Origin: Planctomycetaceae bacterium
GTDB taxonomy: Bacteria > Planctomycetota > Planctomycetia > Planctomycetales > Planctomycetaceae
Reading direction: 5' to 3'
Length of the DNA stretch: 64,000 bases
NCBI GenBank assembly: GCA_021732995.1
Contig: JAKFWA010000051.1
Location: 141,859-205,858 of the forward strand
A program made the translations under genes and the position numbers. The notes beneath the pieces were generated by a model, which was given only the letters and a program-made list of their open reading frames with translations, was not told the DNA's origin and did no database searches. The stretch's first letter is position 1, and each line of letters starts with the position of its first letter. Of the stretch, positions 48,680-57,152 are shown one piece after another.

Positions 48680-50761
48680 TCACCCATCCACCGCTACCAC
48701 TTCGACGAGATTGTCGAAGAATGTCGCCCCGCCACCGAAATCGGCGATGCGAGTCGAAGTCGTGCAATTCGCATTCGCTCCGTCGCATGCGAACTTGCCC
48801 CACCAGATGCCCGGAGCCACAACCACGCCCGGCCGTTGCTCGTTCGAGACCCTCGCCACAGCCAGAAAAGTTCCGCGATCGTTGCTCACACGCACCTTTT
48901 GCCCCGGCTCGATGCCCCGCATCGCTGCATCATCGCGGGAGATTTCCAGTTCCGGTTCCCCAGCTCGACGACGCAAGGTGTCGGTCTCGACGAAAGTGGA
49001 ATTCAGGAAGTGAGCCGCCGGTGGGCAGACCATCTGCAGTGGGTAGCGCTCCGCCAAAGCGGGCGCAGACTGCGCAGACTCGGCAGGCGGGATGAACGTT
49101 GGCAACGGATCAAAACCCGCGTCCGCCAGTCGCTGGCAGAAGAACTCGCACTTTCCCGAGGGCGTGCCGAAATGGCCGTCCGCGTAGGGTGGCTGATCGG
49201 ACAGTCGCAGCCGCTGAGTTCCTTCGCTCGAAAGTTTGTCGACCGTGATTCCAGCGAACCCAGCGGGCTGCTGGCCAGAGAACTCCCAGAGGGCTTCACG
49301 CGCAAGGTCGCGGTCTGAAACGTCGAACAACTTCGGCTCAAACCCCATGCGTCGCGCCAACTCGCGAAACACGTCGGTGTTGGAACGGCACTCACCCTGC
49401 GGGGCGATGACGGGTTCATTCAGTTGCACCCAGTGATGGCCGTAGGCGTGATGCAGGTCGACGTGCTCCAACTGCGTCGTCGCAGGCAAGACGATGTCCG
49501 CGTAGTCAACGGTGTCAGTCGGAAACTGTTCGAGTACGACCGTGAAAAGGTCGTCTCGTCGCAAACCGCTCAAGACTTTCTGACGGTCCGGACACACCGC
49601 CGCCGGGTTCGAGTTGTAGACGAACAGAGCTTCCACCTTCGGGCCGGGCAGTTCACCGTGCAGAGCTTCAGCCAGCGAGTTCATGTTGATAGTACGAGTC
49701 CCCGCTGGCACCAGATCTGGTCTGTGCAGTCCGGCGAGGTTGAACGGGAACAAGGCACTCGTCGAAAGCAGGGCGCCGCCCGCTCGATGACGCCACGCGC
49801 CAATGATCGCGGGCAGACAAGCCGCCGTGCGAATGGCCATCCCGCCACCCGCATGGCGCTGCATCCCATAGTTGATGCGAATCGCGGCAGGCGATGTCGT
49901 CGCGTACTCGCGCGCCAGCGTTTCAATATCCGCGACGGCCAAGCACGTGATCTGTGCAACTCGGTCCGGGGCGTAGTCTGTCAGCACTCGCTCGCGCAGG
50001 GCATCGGTTCCGAGGCACGCCTTCGCGAGGTAATCATCGTCCTGCAGGCCGTCCCGGAAGATGACATGCATCAGGCCGAGCGCCAGCGCCGCATCAGTTC
50101 CCGGTAGAGGGGCTAGATGCCAATCACTACGAGCGGCCGTCGACGAAGGTCGCGGATCGATCGTCACGATCTTCGCACCGCGACGCCGAGCTTCCAGCAT
50201 CCGCACCCACAAGTGCGAGTTCGTCTCAACGGTGTTCGAACCCCAGTTGATGATGTAGCGGCTCTCGGCGAAAGCTTCGGGGTCCATGCCCTGACCGGTG
50301 CCCATCGTGTAGCGATACCCGAATGCTCCCGCCGACGCGCAGATCGTGCGATCCAGCAGCGACGCTCCCAGCCGATGAAAGAAGCGTCGATCGAGACTCT
50401 CAGACTGAATCTTGCCCATCGTGCCGCAGTAGCTGTACGGCAGGATGGCCTGCGGACCTGCGTCGCTCGCCGCAATTTCGGTCAGCCGACAAGCGATGAT
50501 GTCGAGTGCCTCATCCCAGCCGATGCGTTCAAACTGCCCCGATCCCTTCGGGCCAACTCGTCGCAAGGGATGCAGCAGGCGATCGCGGTGATAGACGCGT
50601 TCCAAGTAGCGGGCCATCTTCTGGCACAGAAACCCGCGAGTGAACTCGTGCTGCGGGTCGCCTCCAATCGCGACAGCGCGGCCGTCCTGCACGGTCACCA
50701 GCATCCCGCAGGTGTCGGGGCAATCGAGCGGACAGACGGCACGTCGTTGTTCTGAGGGCAT
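48680..50761 (-). CDS. Molybdopterin oxidoreductase (DMSO reductase family)
   Basis: 693 residues with an N-terminal 4Fe-4S site C-x3-C-x3-C-x27-C (Cys10, 14, 18 and 46), the three molybdopterin-binding regions of the DMSOR superfamily, and a C-terminal molydopterin-dinucleotide-binding domain (EISRDDAAMRGIEPGQKVRV). Cys141 in RTICASAG lies where such enzymes often place the Mo/W ligand. There is no Tat signal, so the enzyme appears cytosolic. No electron-transfer or membrane subunit genes adjoin it. The substrate cannot be assigned; the closest-looking relatives are assimilatory-type or formate-dehydrogenase-like oxidoreductases. Confidence 0.93.
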   Translation of the reverse strand: MPSEQRRAVCPLDCPDTCGMLVTVQDGRAVAIGGDPQHEFTRGFLCQKMARYLERVYHRDRLLHPLRRVGPKGSGQFERIGWDEALDIIACRLTEIAASDAGPQAILPYSYCGTMGKIQSESLDRRFFHRLGASLLDRTICASAGAFGYRYTMGTGQGMDPEAFAESRYIINWGSNTVETNSHLWVRMLEARRRGAKIVTIDPRPSSTAARSDWHLAPLPGTDAALALGLMHVIFRDGLQDDDYLAKACLGTDALRERVLTDYAPDRVAQITCLAVADIETLAREYATTSPAAIRINYGMQRHAGGGMAIRTAACLPAIIGAWRHRAGGALLSTSALFPFNLAGLHRPDLVPAGTRTINMNSLAEALHGELPGPKVEALFVYNSNPAAVCPDRQKVLSGLRRDDLFTVVLEQFPTDTVDYADIVLPATTQLEHVDLHHAYGHHWVQLNEPVIAPQGECRSNTDVFRELARRMGFEPKLFDVSDRDLAREALWEFSGQQPAGFAGITVDKLSSEGTQRLRLSDQPPYADGHFGTPSGKCEFFCQRLADAGFDPLPTFIPPAESAQSAPALAERYPLQMVCPPAAHFLNSTFVETDTLRRRAGEPELEISRDDAAMRGIEPGQKVRVSNDRGTFLAVARVSNEQRPGVVVAPGIWWGKFACDGANANCTTSTRIADFGGGATFFDNLVEVVAVDG

Positions 50762-51038
50762 GTGACGATTTGACAGTTGCTACCGGGTACAACAATTTGG
50801 ACCGAGACACGTCAGCGACATTTCGGGTCAGCGTGGCACTGTAACTTCTCCGGGCACAATCGACAGAAGCTGTCGCCGTCGAATTATCCGCGTCGTCGGC
50901 ACGCATCCTGCAGATGTTTCACCGCGATTGATTCGCGTCTTTCCCGAGTAACTTGGATGGGTCTAAACTGAATCGGTTGAATGCTACCTTACTGAAAACT
51001 ACAGGCGGAGAGCAGATCGCCTGAGCCAGGAACTAGCC

Positions 51039-51668
51039 ATGCAGAAACGCAAGATCGTCGGGGGACTGGTTGCCGCTGGAGCCGTGTTGGGCGTCCTGAT
51101 CTCCGGCTGGCTGCCGAAGTTCGGCGGTTCGGGAACAGGCAACGGAACCGGTAGCGGCACCGTTGCGGCCATCACCAAAGACAAGGGCGACCCGACGAAG
51201 GCGGCACCGCAAACAGACCTCACCAAGGCGAACCCCACGGCGAAACCAACCACTCCATCCGCCGAGAGCAATTCAGCGGCCAGCCGCACCACGACGCTCA
51301 AGGCCCCGCCGAAGATGCCGGTGCTCGAGGTCTACATCAAAGGCCACTCGTTCCAGATCAAAGATCCGGGCGGCAGCGGCGAGAACGTCTACATCAAGAT
51401 GGAAGACATCCTCAAAGTCGCCAAGCTGACCACCGGCAACGAAGACGGCGTGCGAGTCCGCATCCTGCGCTATCGCTCAGCCAAGTACATGGCCTGGGCT
51501 CAACTGACGGAAGAACTGGGCAAGATCGGCATCGCGACCGACGCCATCCGCATGCCCAAGGAACTGCTGGAAGACCCCAAGCCGCAAGCCAAGGCTGCCA
51601 CCGGCACTGAAACCGGGACCACAGCAGCGAGTGGCAAGAACGCTCCATCTGCGAAACCCGCCAGTTAA
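51039..51668 (+). CDS. Membrane-anchored protein, possibly ExbD-like domain
   Basis: 209 residues, ATG preceded by AGGA. One N-terminal membrane helix (IVGGLVAAGAVLGVLISGWL) is followed by a Gly/Thr/Ser/Lys-rich linker to about residue 90, a compact domain (LEVYIKGHSFQIKD... to EELGKIGIATDAIRMP), and a low-complexity Ala/Thr/Lys tail. The domain's order of strands and the helix before a (L/I)GI end recall the periplasmic domain of ExbD/TolR, but the similarity is weak. The protein is likely periplasmic and anchored. It diverges from the molybdopterin oxidoreductase gene and lacks ExbB/TolQ partners here. Confidence 0.7.
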   Translation: MQKRKIVGGLVAAGAVLGVLISGWLPKFGGSGTGNGTGSGTVAAITKDKGDPTKAAPQTDLTKANPTAKPTTPSAESNSAASRTTTLKAPPKMPVLEVYIKGHSFQIKDPGGSGENVYIKMEDILKVAKLTTGNEDGVRVRILRYRSAKYMAWAQLTEELGKIGIATDAIRMPKELLEDPKPQAKAATGTETGTTAASGKNAPSAKPAS

Positions 51669-51732
51669 CAACGCCTGTGCTAATGCCGGGTCATATCCAA
51701 TCTCAGATGCGTCGCAGTAACAGTAATCATCG

Positions 51733-51776
51733 CTCCCCTCGCCCCGGTAACGGGGAGAGGGGCTGGGGGTGAGGGG
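51733..51776. repeat. GC-rich palindromic intergenic repeat, relative of the element inside hyuAB
   Basis: Arms CCCCTCGCCCCG (51735-51746) and CGGGGAGAGGGG (51751-51762) pair with one mismatch around a GTAA loop, followed by GGGGGTGAGGGG. The same order of blocks, with the same internal mismatch, recurs at 63902-63940 inside the hydantoinase gene. This is a dispersed element of REP/MITE type (inference from two copies). Confidence 0.8.
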
Positions 51777-51868
51777 CGATCGCCGCCACAGCACGCGATA
51801 TCAGTCGGCTCAGAACATTTGAAGTTCCGGACTGAGTTACCCTGCACGATGGTTTATCTTGCAAAGCA

Positions 51869-53215
51869 TCACGAAAAGATCGAGTTCAGCGTGTCGCGAT
51901 AGGCACGCTCAGTTCCCGCGAACAGAGTCTGAAACGTGGTTGATTCAGCCGCTCCATGTTGGAAGCGGCGTTTCTCAAAGACGGGCATCGTGATGCCGGT
52001 GACCGCTTCTACTCCGCGGCGCACGATCTCGCCCTTGAGCTGATACAGCTTCTGATGATCCCAGTCGGTGAGTTCGATGAACGGGATCCCTTCCGCGACC
52101 TCAATCACGTTCGGCAACGCATACGGACTGAAGCCTGAGAATCCGCAGACTCGCGCAGGGGCGAATGTGCGTACGTGCCCACGACTCTGGCCGCCGGAGT
52201 ACGTCAGCGAATGCTTGATCGCATTCACGCCCCAGCCTTCGTGATACAGCATTTGATTGTTGAGCACGCTGCGGATCGTCAGCTCAGGATTATCCTCAAT
52301 CGGATAGTCCTTGAGGTTCTCATCACCGCCATCGCCATCGGCCAGAAACTTCCAGTCGGGATACCGCTGCCGAATCCCGCGACACAGCGCGAGCCCCATT
52401 GTCGCCGACTGCACGTCCAGCGGCTTGTAGTCTTCAATCACACGAATCGTTTCGCGCACATCCAATGCTTCCGGCGCGACGTCGATCACTTCGAGGAACA
52501 GCCCCAGATCGACATCATTCAAAAACTGCGCCGCTTGCTGAGCATCCGGACTCAGTCCTTCACCGTTCCGCACCGACAGTGTGATGGCTTTCAGGCGAGC
52601 CGGGCTTTGACCTCGTCGCAGCATTAAGTGATAGAGCACCAGGAACAGTGCCCCGCTATCAATGCCGCCTGAGAACATGACGCCAATCGGGCTGCGTCGG
52701 TCGGTGCGATCAATGGTGTCGAGCCACTTCTGACACTCGTCCGCGAGTGCTCCTATATAGCGCTGACCGATCTCATTGATATCCGTGCTCCAACGATTGC
52801 GCGCGGGATCAAAGTAACGCGTCAGTTTCGGATTCGGGTCCGGACATCCCAACAGCGCGATCTCCGTGATGTGATGCGCCGGCACCATGCGCGTGTAAGA
52901 CGGATGAAACTGATCGTCCAAGCCTTCCTGCCGCAGCCATTGAGCCAGCTCCTCGATGCGCTCCGCGACGATCAAACATGGTCCCTCAGTCCGCTTCGCC
53001 AAAAAGTAACGCATGGGCCGGCCGATCGAACGAGCCATGCGAACGATGTGCCCCTGCTGATGCAGCAGCGCGAACTGCCCATCAATCCCGCGTACCTGAG
53101 CAGCATCGCCCGACCCAACTCGTGCGACGGCGTCATCAACACTCATGTTGAAAATCAGATTCCCGGCGGGATCCAGCAAATTCACCAACCGCCCAACATA
53201 AGCATGAGTCGTCAT
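51869..53215 (-). CDS. Asparagine-synthetase-like ATP-dependent ligase lacking the catalytic Cys
   Basis: 448 residues from the ATG at 53215, which has AAGGG seven bases upstream; in-frame starts at 53230 and 53245 are possible but weaker. The C-terminal half has the PP-loop SGGIDSG (182-188) and further ATP-binding features of AsnB-type enzymes. The N-terminal ~160 residues look like a reduced class II glutaminase domain (GIDGQFALL resembles the usual DG-x-F-A), but the product starts MTTH with no Cys at position 2, so glutamine hydrolysis is unlikely, as in beta-lactam synthetase relatives. An ammonia-using or non-amidotransferase ligation is inferred. It stands alone in the minus strand. 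Confidence 0.85.
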   Translation of the reverse strand: MTTHAYVGRLVNLLDPAGNLIFNMSVDDAVARVGSGDAAQVRGIDGQFALLHQQGHIVRMARSIGRPMRYFLAKRTEGPCLIVAERIEELAQWLRQEGLDDQFHPSYTRMVPAHHITEIALLGCPDPNPKLTRYFDPARNRWSTDINEIGQRYIGALADECQKWLDTIDRTDRRSPIGVMFSGGIDSGALFLVLYHLMLRRGQSPARLKAITLSVRNGEGLSPDAQQAAQFLNDVDLGLFLEVIDVAPEALDVRETIRVIEDYKPLDVQSATMGLALCRGIRQRYPDWKFLADGDGGDENLKDYPIEDNPELTIRSVLNNQMLYHEGWGVNAIKHSLTYSGGQSRGHVRTFAPARVCGFSGFSPYALPNVIEVAEGIPFIELTDWDHQKLYQLKGEIVRRGVEAVTGITMPVFEKRRFQHGAAESTTFQTLFAGTERAYRDTLNSIFS

Positions 53216-53274
53216 CGCAAAACCCTTCATCTCACTCGGTACCACTGCGTTTAATCTTGAGTGGTTTGGATCCC

Positions 53275-53344
53275 CTCTCTGTGTCCTCTGTACCTCTGTG
53301 TTTCAAGCTCTTGGAGAAACACAGAGGCACGGAGATCACAGAGG
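53275..53344. repeat. CTCTGTG-type inverted repeat
   Basis: A 29-bp imperfect inverted repeat (53276-53304 with 53316-53344, 24 of 29 positions pairing) around an 11-nt loop. Each arm is built from CCTCTGTG units. A nearly identical arm occurs at 54979-55007 on the other side of the FG-GAP gene. The unit is intergenic and does not code. Confidence 0.8.
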
Positions 53345-53382
53345 ATCAACGCCCCAACCATCCTCTGATCACTGAAGTGAAA

Positions 53383-54942
53383 TCATTCTCGCTTCGCCCC
53401 GCCAGTCGCGCCGTCATTCCAGAACACGGAAACTTGCGAGAACGGCAAGCCATCATCGGCGTAACCGCCAGCAATCACATCCAGATCTCCATCCTCATCG
53501 AGATCACCAAGATCCAGCGCGACAAACCCCAACTCCTTCATCGTCGCCAGCGAGTGTCGAGTGAACTGCTGCGGAGCCGTCTGCTCAAACCACAGCAAGG
53601 CGTCAAAAGTTGAAGGCTGCGAAGTGCCATCAGCGTGAACACCATTCGGCAACCAGGCCGTCGCAGCGAGATCCAAATCGCCATCACCATCGATGTCTCC
53701 GGCCACGGCGCGGGTTACTCCAGGCACGTAGCCGATGTGATGCCGCTGAAACGGAAAATCGCCCTTGTTCTCCAGCCACTGAATGGAATGCTGCGGCTTC
53801 ACGTACAGCGAATCGAGCGAATCGCCGTTCGAATAGAGCACATCGGTGTCGCCATCCGTGTCGAGATCCACCAGTTCAATACCGCTCGACCCATACGCCG
53901 GGTCGCCGGCCAATTGAATGACCTGCCGCTCAAACGTGCCATCGCCTCGATTCAGAAACGCATCGACCTCTTCATGCTCCTGAGCGAACAGCACCACGAA
54001 GTCGAGATCTCCGTCGCCGTCCAGGTCCTTCACCGGCACATGAATCGCGCCGTGCCGTTTGTCGAGTGTTTCCGTTTCGAACTGTGGTAGGCCATCCACG
54101 ACTTTCGTTTGTCGCAGCAACAACAGCTTGCCCGCCTTGCGCCAACCGAACACGGCCACGACTAGATCAAGGTCGCCGTCTCCATCAAAATCAGCGGGCC
54201 GGACATCGGCCACTCGCCCCACCTGAGTCAGCAACGGGACCAACTGCGGCTGCCCCGACGAGTCCATTCGCAACCAGGTGACTCGACCCAGGTCGTGATC
54301 TTCCGGTTTGAACGAACCGAGATCGGCAATCAAAAAATCCTCTTGGCCGTCGCCATTCAAATCGGTCGGAACGATGTGAGCCGGATGCGACGACGTCGCA
54401 ATCAGACTTGTCGTCAGCGACTTGTTCGAGAACTCCATGCGGCGAATCTCACTCGTGGACATATCGCAGAGCAACGCGTGCGAAGAGCTGTCCGTCTTGC
54501 GAAACAATACGTGCGAGACGTTGATCCGCTCTTTGGGATGTGGCGTCGGCCACGAAGTTTTTTCGACGCGGAAGCGAACGGGCGAGGGCGTATTCGCGGG
54601 CGTTTCAATCTTCAGCACAGCGGGAGCTTGAGTACGAAACCACGCGACCATCTCTTCCTGCGGCGGTGGCGGAATGTCTCGCCGGTCCGACTGGAAGTAG
54701 AAGTCGTAACCCTGCTGCACTTCCTTAGCCCAGGCATCTTTCGGAAACGCCGCCGGATCGGGCGTGTTGTGACAAGCTCCACACATCGCCACAGCCTGCG
54801 GACGAAACGCTTCGATCTGCACCGCAGATAGCTCTTGAGCTGTCGTTGCAGGCGCAGGCTCCCTGTTCCAGCAGCCGCTCATCAACAAGCACACACACGC
54901 GAGCCAGCAGGTTGTAGTGATTGATGACTTGTAGTCATCCAT
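53383..54942 (-). CDS. Lipoprotein with CxxCH haem motif and FG-GAP/VCBS repeats
   Basis: 519 residues from the ATG at 54942, with GGAGA upstream. A lipoprotein signal ends LLMSGC (Cys24). One cytochrome-like CGACH (Cys54, Cys57, His58) follows in a short N-terminal domain, then a beta-propeller of FG-GAP blades with six or more DxDGDGDxD loops (for example ADFDGDGDLDL). Planctomycetes carry many such single-haem/propeller proteins, which may act in extracytoplasmic electron transfer or polymer binding (inference). The gene is flanked on both sides by CTCTGTG repeats. Confidence 0.9.
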   Translation of the reverse strand: MDDYKSSITTTCWLACVCLLMSGCWNREPAPATTAQELSAVQIEAFRPQAVAMCGACHNTPDPAAFPKDAWAKEVQQGYDFYFQSDRRDIPPPPQEEMVAWFRTQAPAVLKIETPANTPSPVRFRVEKTSWPTPHPKERINVSHVLFRKTDSSSHALLCDMSTSEIRRMEFSNKSLTTSLIATSSHPAHIVPTDLNGDGQEDFLIADLGSFKPEDHDLGRVTWLRMDSSGQPQLVPLLTQVGRVADVRPADFDGDGDLDLVVAVFGWRKAGKLLLLRQTKVVDGLPQFETETLDKRHGAIHVPVKDLDGDGDLDFVVLFAQEHEEVDAFLNRGDGTFERQVIQLAGDPAYGSSGIELVDLDTDGDTDVLYSNGDSLDSLYVKPQHSIQWLENKGDFPFQRHHIGYVPGVTRAVAGDIDGDGDLDLAATAWLPNGVHADGTSQPSTFDALLWFEQTAPQQFTRHSLATMKELGFVALDLGDLDEDGDLDVIAGGYADDGLPFSQVSVFWNDGATGGAKRE

Positions 54943-54978
54943 TGGAATTCGTCTCTCCGTCAAATGGCCATTGCCGGT

Positions 54979-55090
54979 TCTCTGTGATCTCTGTGCCTCT
55001 GTGTTTCTACCTCTTTTGGGCCTCATTCGCTCTGAGATTCGCTCGCGAGTCGCGAAGTCGCCCTCTCTGCGTGCTCTGCGCCTCTGCGGG
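54979..55090. repeat. CTCTGTG / CTCTGCG repeat pair
   Basis: Bases 54979-55007 match the complement of the right arm at 53316-53344 at 27 of 29 positions. Some 55 bases on, 55063-55090 repeats the same three-unit plan with G for T changes (CTCTGCG... CTCTGCGCC...). Two variants of one intergenic repeat therefore sit side by side. Confidence 0.75.
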
Positions 55091-55150
55091 AAATCTTCTG
55101 CCTTTCAACGAACCCGTGATCGGCAATCCAAGAACGAGAAGAGACACTCA

Positions 55151-56764
55151 CTACGCACGAATGTACCGTCCTGGCGGCTGATCGTCTTTAACGGGTTCGC
55201 CATCTTCGACGATGGGCACACCATTCACCAGCACGGTCGAGATCCCCACCGTCGTTTGTTGCGGTTCGTCGTAGGTGGCTCGATCGGTGATCGTCGCCGG
55301 ATCAAGCACGACGATGTCCGCGAACGCGCCGCGTTTCAACACGCCGCGATCCTTCAAACCAAACCGCTTCGCCGCATGGCCGCTCAGCTTGAAGATCGCA
55401 TCTTCCAAGGTCAGCAGTCTCTGCTCGCGCACCATCGGTCCGAGGAACCGGCCCACCGATCCGAACATCCGCGGATGCACCACTCCGCCTTCACAGAAGA
55501 TGCCATCGGAACCCAGCATGAAGAGGTCATGCTGGATGAACGGCTCAATCAGCTTGTCTTCGCCTTCATTGACGACCATCAGCACCGACAATCGTTCTTC
55601 GATGAGCAAATCAAACAGGGCATCGGCGGGCGACTTGCCAGTTTCTTCGATGTAGTCCGAAACCCACTTGCCCTGATGATGCGAGTTCTCTTTGCTGAAC
55701 ACCCACGCGATCCGCAGCTTGTCCAGCGGCAGCCGATACGCCTCCAGGCCCGCCGCGAACTTCGCTCGAACGACCGGATCGCCGAGCTTTCCGAGGGCCG
55801 CCAACGGACCGTCTTCCCAGACTTCGTAGGGCAGCAGGTAATTCAGCAGCGTCGAACCGGGCTGATACGGGTAGACGTCGTAGCTGAGATCAACTTCGCG
55901 CCGTGCCTTGTCGATGTAGGTCAGCAACTCATCCAGCAAGCTCGGCGAGTGCGTCTTCAAGTGCGACACATGCAGTCGCACGCCTGCGCGTTTGGCGATC
56001 TCAACCGCCTCTTTGACGCCCGCCATCAGGCCCTTCTTGTACCTCACGTGCGTCACATACAGCCCGTCCAGCGGAGCCATCACGCTCAACGCTTCGACCA
56101 GTTCATCGGTCGTCGAGAAGCACTGCACGATGTAATCGAGCCCCGTCGAAACGCCGACAGCTCCCGCTTCCATACCCATGCGGATCTGCCGCTGGATCTC
56201 ACGCATCTGGAAGTCATCCACAGCGCCGCTGCCCCAGCCTTTGGCCAGGGACCGCAGGTTCGCATACGGAATATGCGAGCACACATTCTGAGCCGTCCGC
56301 CCCTGCAATCCGACCATGAACTCTTCGTAAGACTCCCAACCGCGATAGTCCTGCAGGCGCAAGCCATCAAGAGCTCGCAGATAGAAGATCCACTGCGGCG
56401 CCGTCATCTGATCGACCGGCGCATACCCGATGCCGTCAGCCATCAGCACTTCAGTCGTAAACCCCTGAGTGGTCTTCGGAGCAAAGTTCTTCTCGCGCAC
56501 CAGCCAGCCGTCTGAGTGGTTATGCACATCAATAAACCCCGGCACCACCACTTGCCCGGCAGCGTCAATGACGAGCTTGGCCTTGGCCTCAGCCAGCCGC
56601 CCGATCTCCGCAATGCGATCCCCCACAATCGCCACGTCCGCCGCAAACCGCTTCTTCCCCGTGCCATCAATCACAGTGCCATTGCGAACCAGCACATCGA
56701 ATTCTTCAGGAGGCGCCGCAACGGTCTTCCGAGCAGGGCGAACAGGCGAACTGGTCTTACTCAT
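55151..56764 (-). CDS. N-acyl-D-amino-acid deacylase family amidohydrolase
   Basis: 537 residues. The N-terminal strand region (VLVRNGTVIDGTG) and the metal-binding HxH of the amidohydrolase barrel (His81, His83 in FIDVHNHSD) are intact, followed by the later His/Asp ligands in LHVSHLKT and MLGSDGIF. The overall length and the C-terminal RFGLKDRGVLKRGAFADIVV segment match D-aminoacylase/N-acyl-D-amino-acid deacylase types. It probably hydrolyses N-acylated D-amino acids or a related cyclic amide; the exact substrate is open. It is cytosolic with no signal and no good ribosome site; the hydantoinase-type gene at 60990 may belong to a related nitrogen-salvage theme. Confidence 0.9.
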   Translation of the reverse strand: MSKTSSPVRPARKTVAAPPEEFDVLVRNGTVIDGTGKKRFAADVAIVGDRIAEIGRLAEAKAKLVIDAAGQVVVPGFIDVHNHSDGWLVREKNFAPKTTQGFTTEVLMADGIGYAPVDQMTAPQWIFYLRALDGLRLQDYRGWESYEEFMVGLQGRTAQNVCSHIPYANLRSLAKGWGSGAVDDFQMREIQRQIRMGMEAGAVGVSTGLDYIVQCFSTTDELVEALSVMAPLDGLYVTHVRYKKGLMAGVKEAVEIAKRAGVRLHVSHLKTHSPSLLDELLTYIDKARREVDLSYDVYPYQPGSTLLNYLLPYEVWEDGPLAALGKLGDPVVRAKFAAGLEAYRLPLDKLRIAWVFSKENSHHQGKWVSDYIEETGKSPADALFDLLIEERLSVLMVVNEGEDKLIEPFIQHDLFMLGSDGIFCEGGVVHPRMFGSVGRFLGPMVREQRLLTLEDAIFKLSGHAAKRFGLKDRGVLKRGAFADIVVLDPATITDRATYDEPQQTTVGISTVLVNGVPIVEDGEPVKDDQPPGRYIRA

Positions 56765-57152
56765 AGTGCGATTTCAACAGCGTGCTTCTTGGCGCAGTCT
56801 TCAGAGGGTGGCTCCGGTTGGCCGTACACGGGCTACCGGGGTGGCGCAGCCAAGAGAAGTTGCCGTATCAGCCGCCGTTGAGCAAGGTCCTGCCGATGAG
56901 AACCAGCGGCGCTGTGGCGCGCGCCTCACCGAAGTACGAACGGAAGTTCGTTGCAGTCGTTGCCACATTTCTGTCGGCAACCCAAGTTGCTTGACAGCAC
57001 CCGACCGCGAGTTGTCTTGATTCGGCAGTAGGTCTACTCTTGTTGGAGCAGTGGAGGCAAACCAGATTGAATGGGCGACGGGTAGTGCCAGTCCGACGCA
57101 ATTAGCTGTGTCAGATCGCTTGCCGACACATTGAATCTCGTTGAGAGAAGTC
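56765..57152. other. Intergenic region between divergent genes
   Basis: About 388 bases. Part of it (56800-57000) gives several moderate-length frames with arginine/threonine-rich products that look non-natural, and may be a decayed dispersed repeat. No RNA or gene is supported. Confidence 0.4.

Noticed and set aside
54971..56515. Plus-strand frame of 514 codons opposite the amidohydrolase
   Set aside because: His/Gln/Arg-rich antisense product; the amidohydrolase on the minus strand has intact metal ligands and full-length homology.
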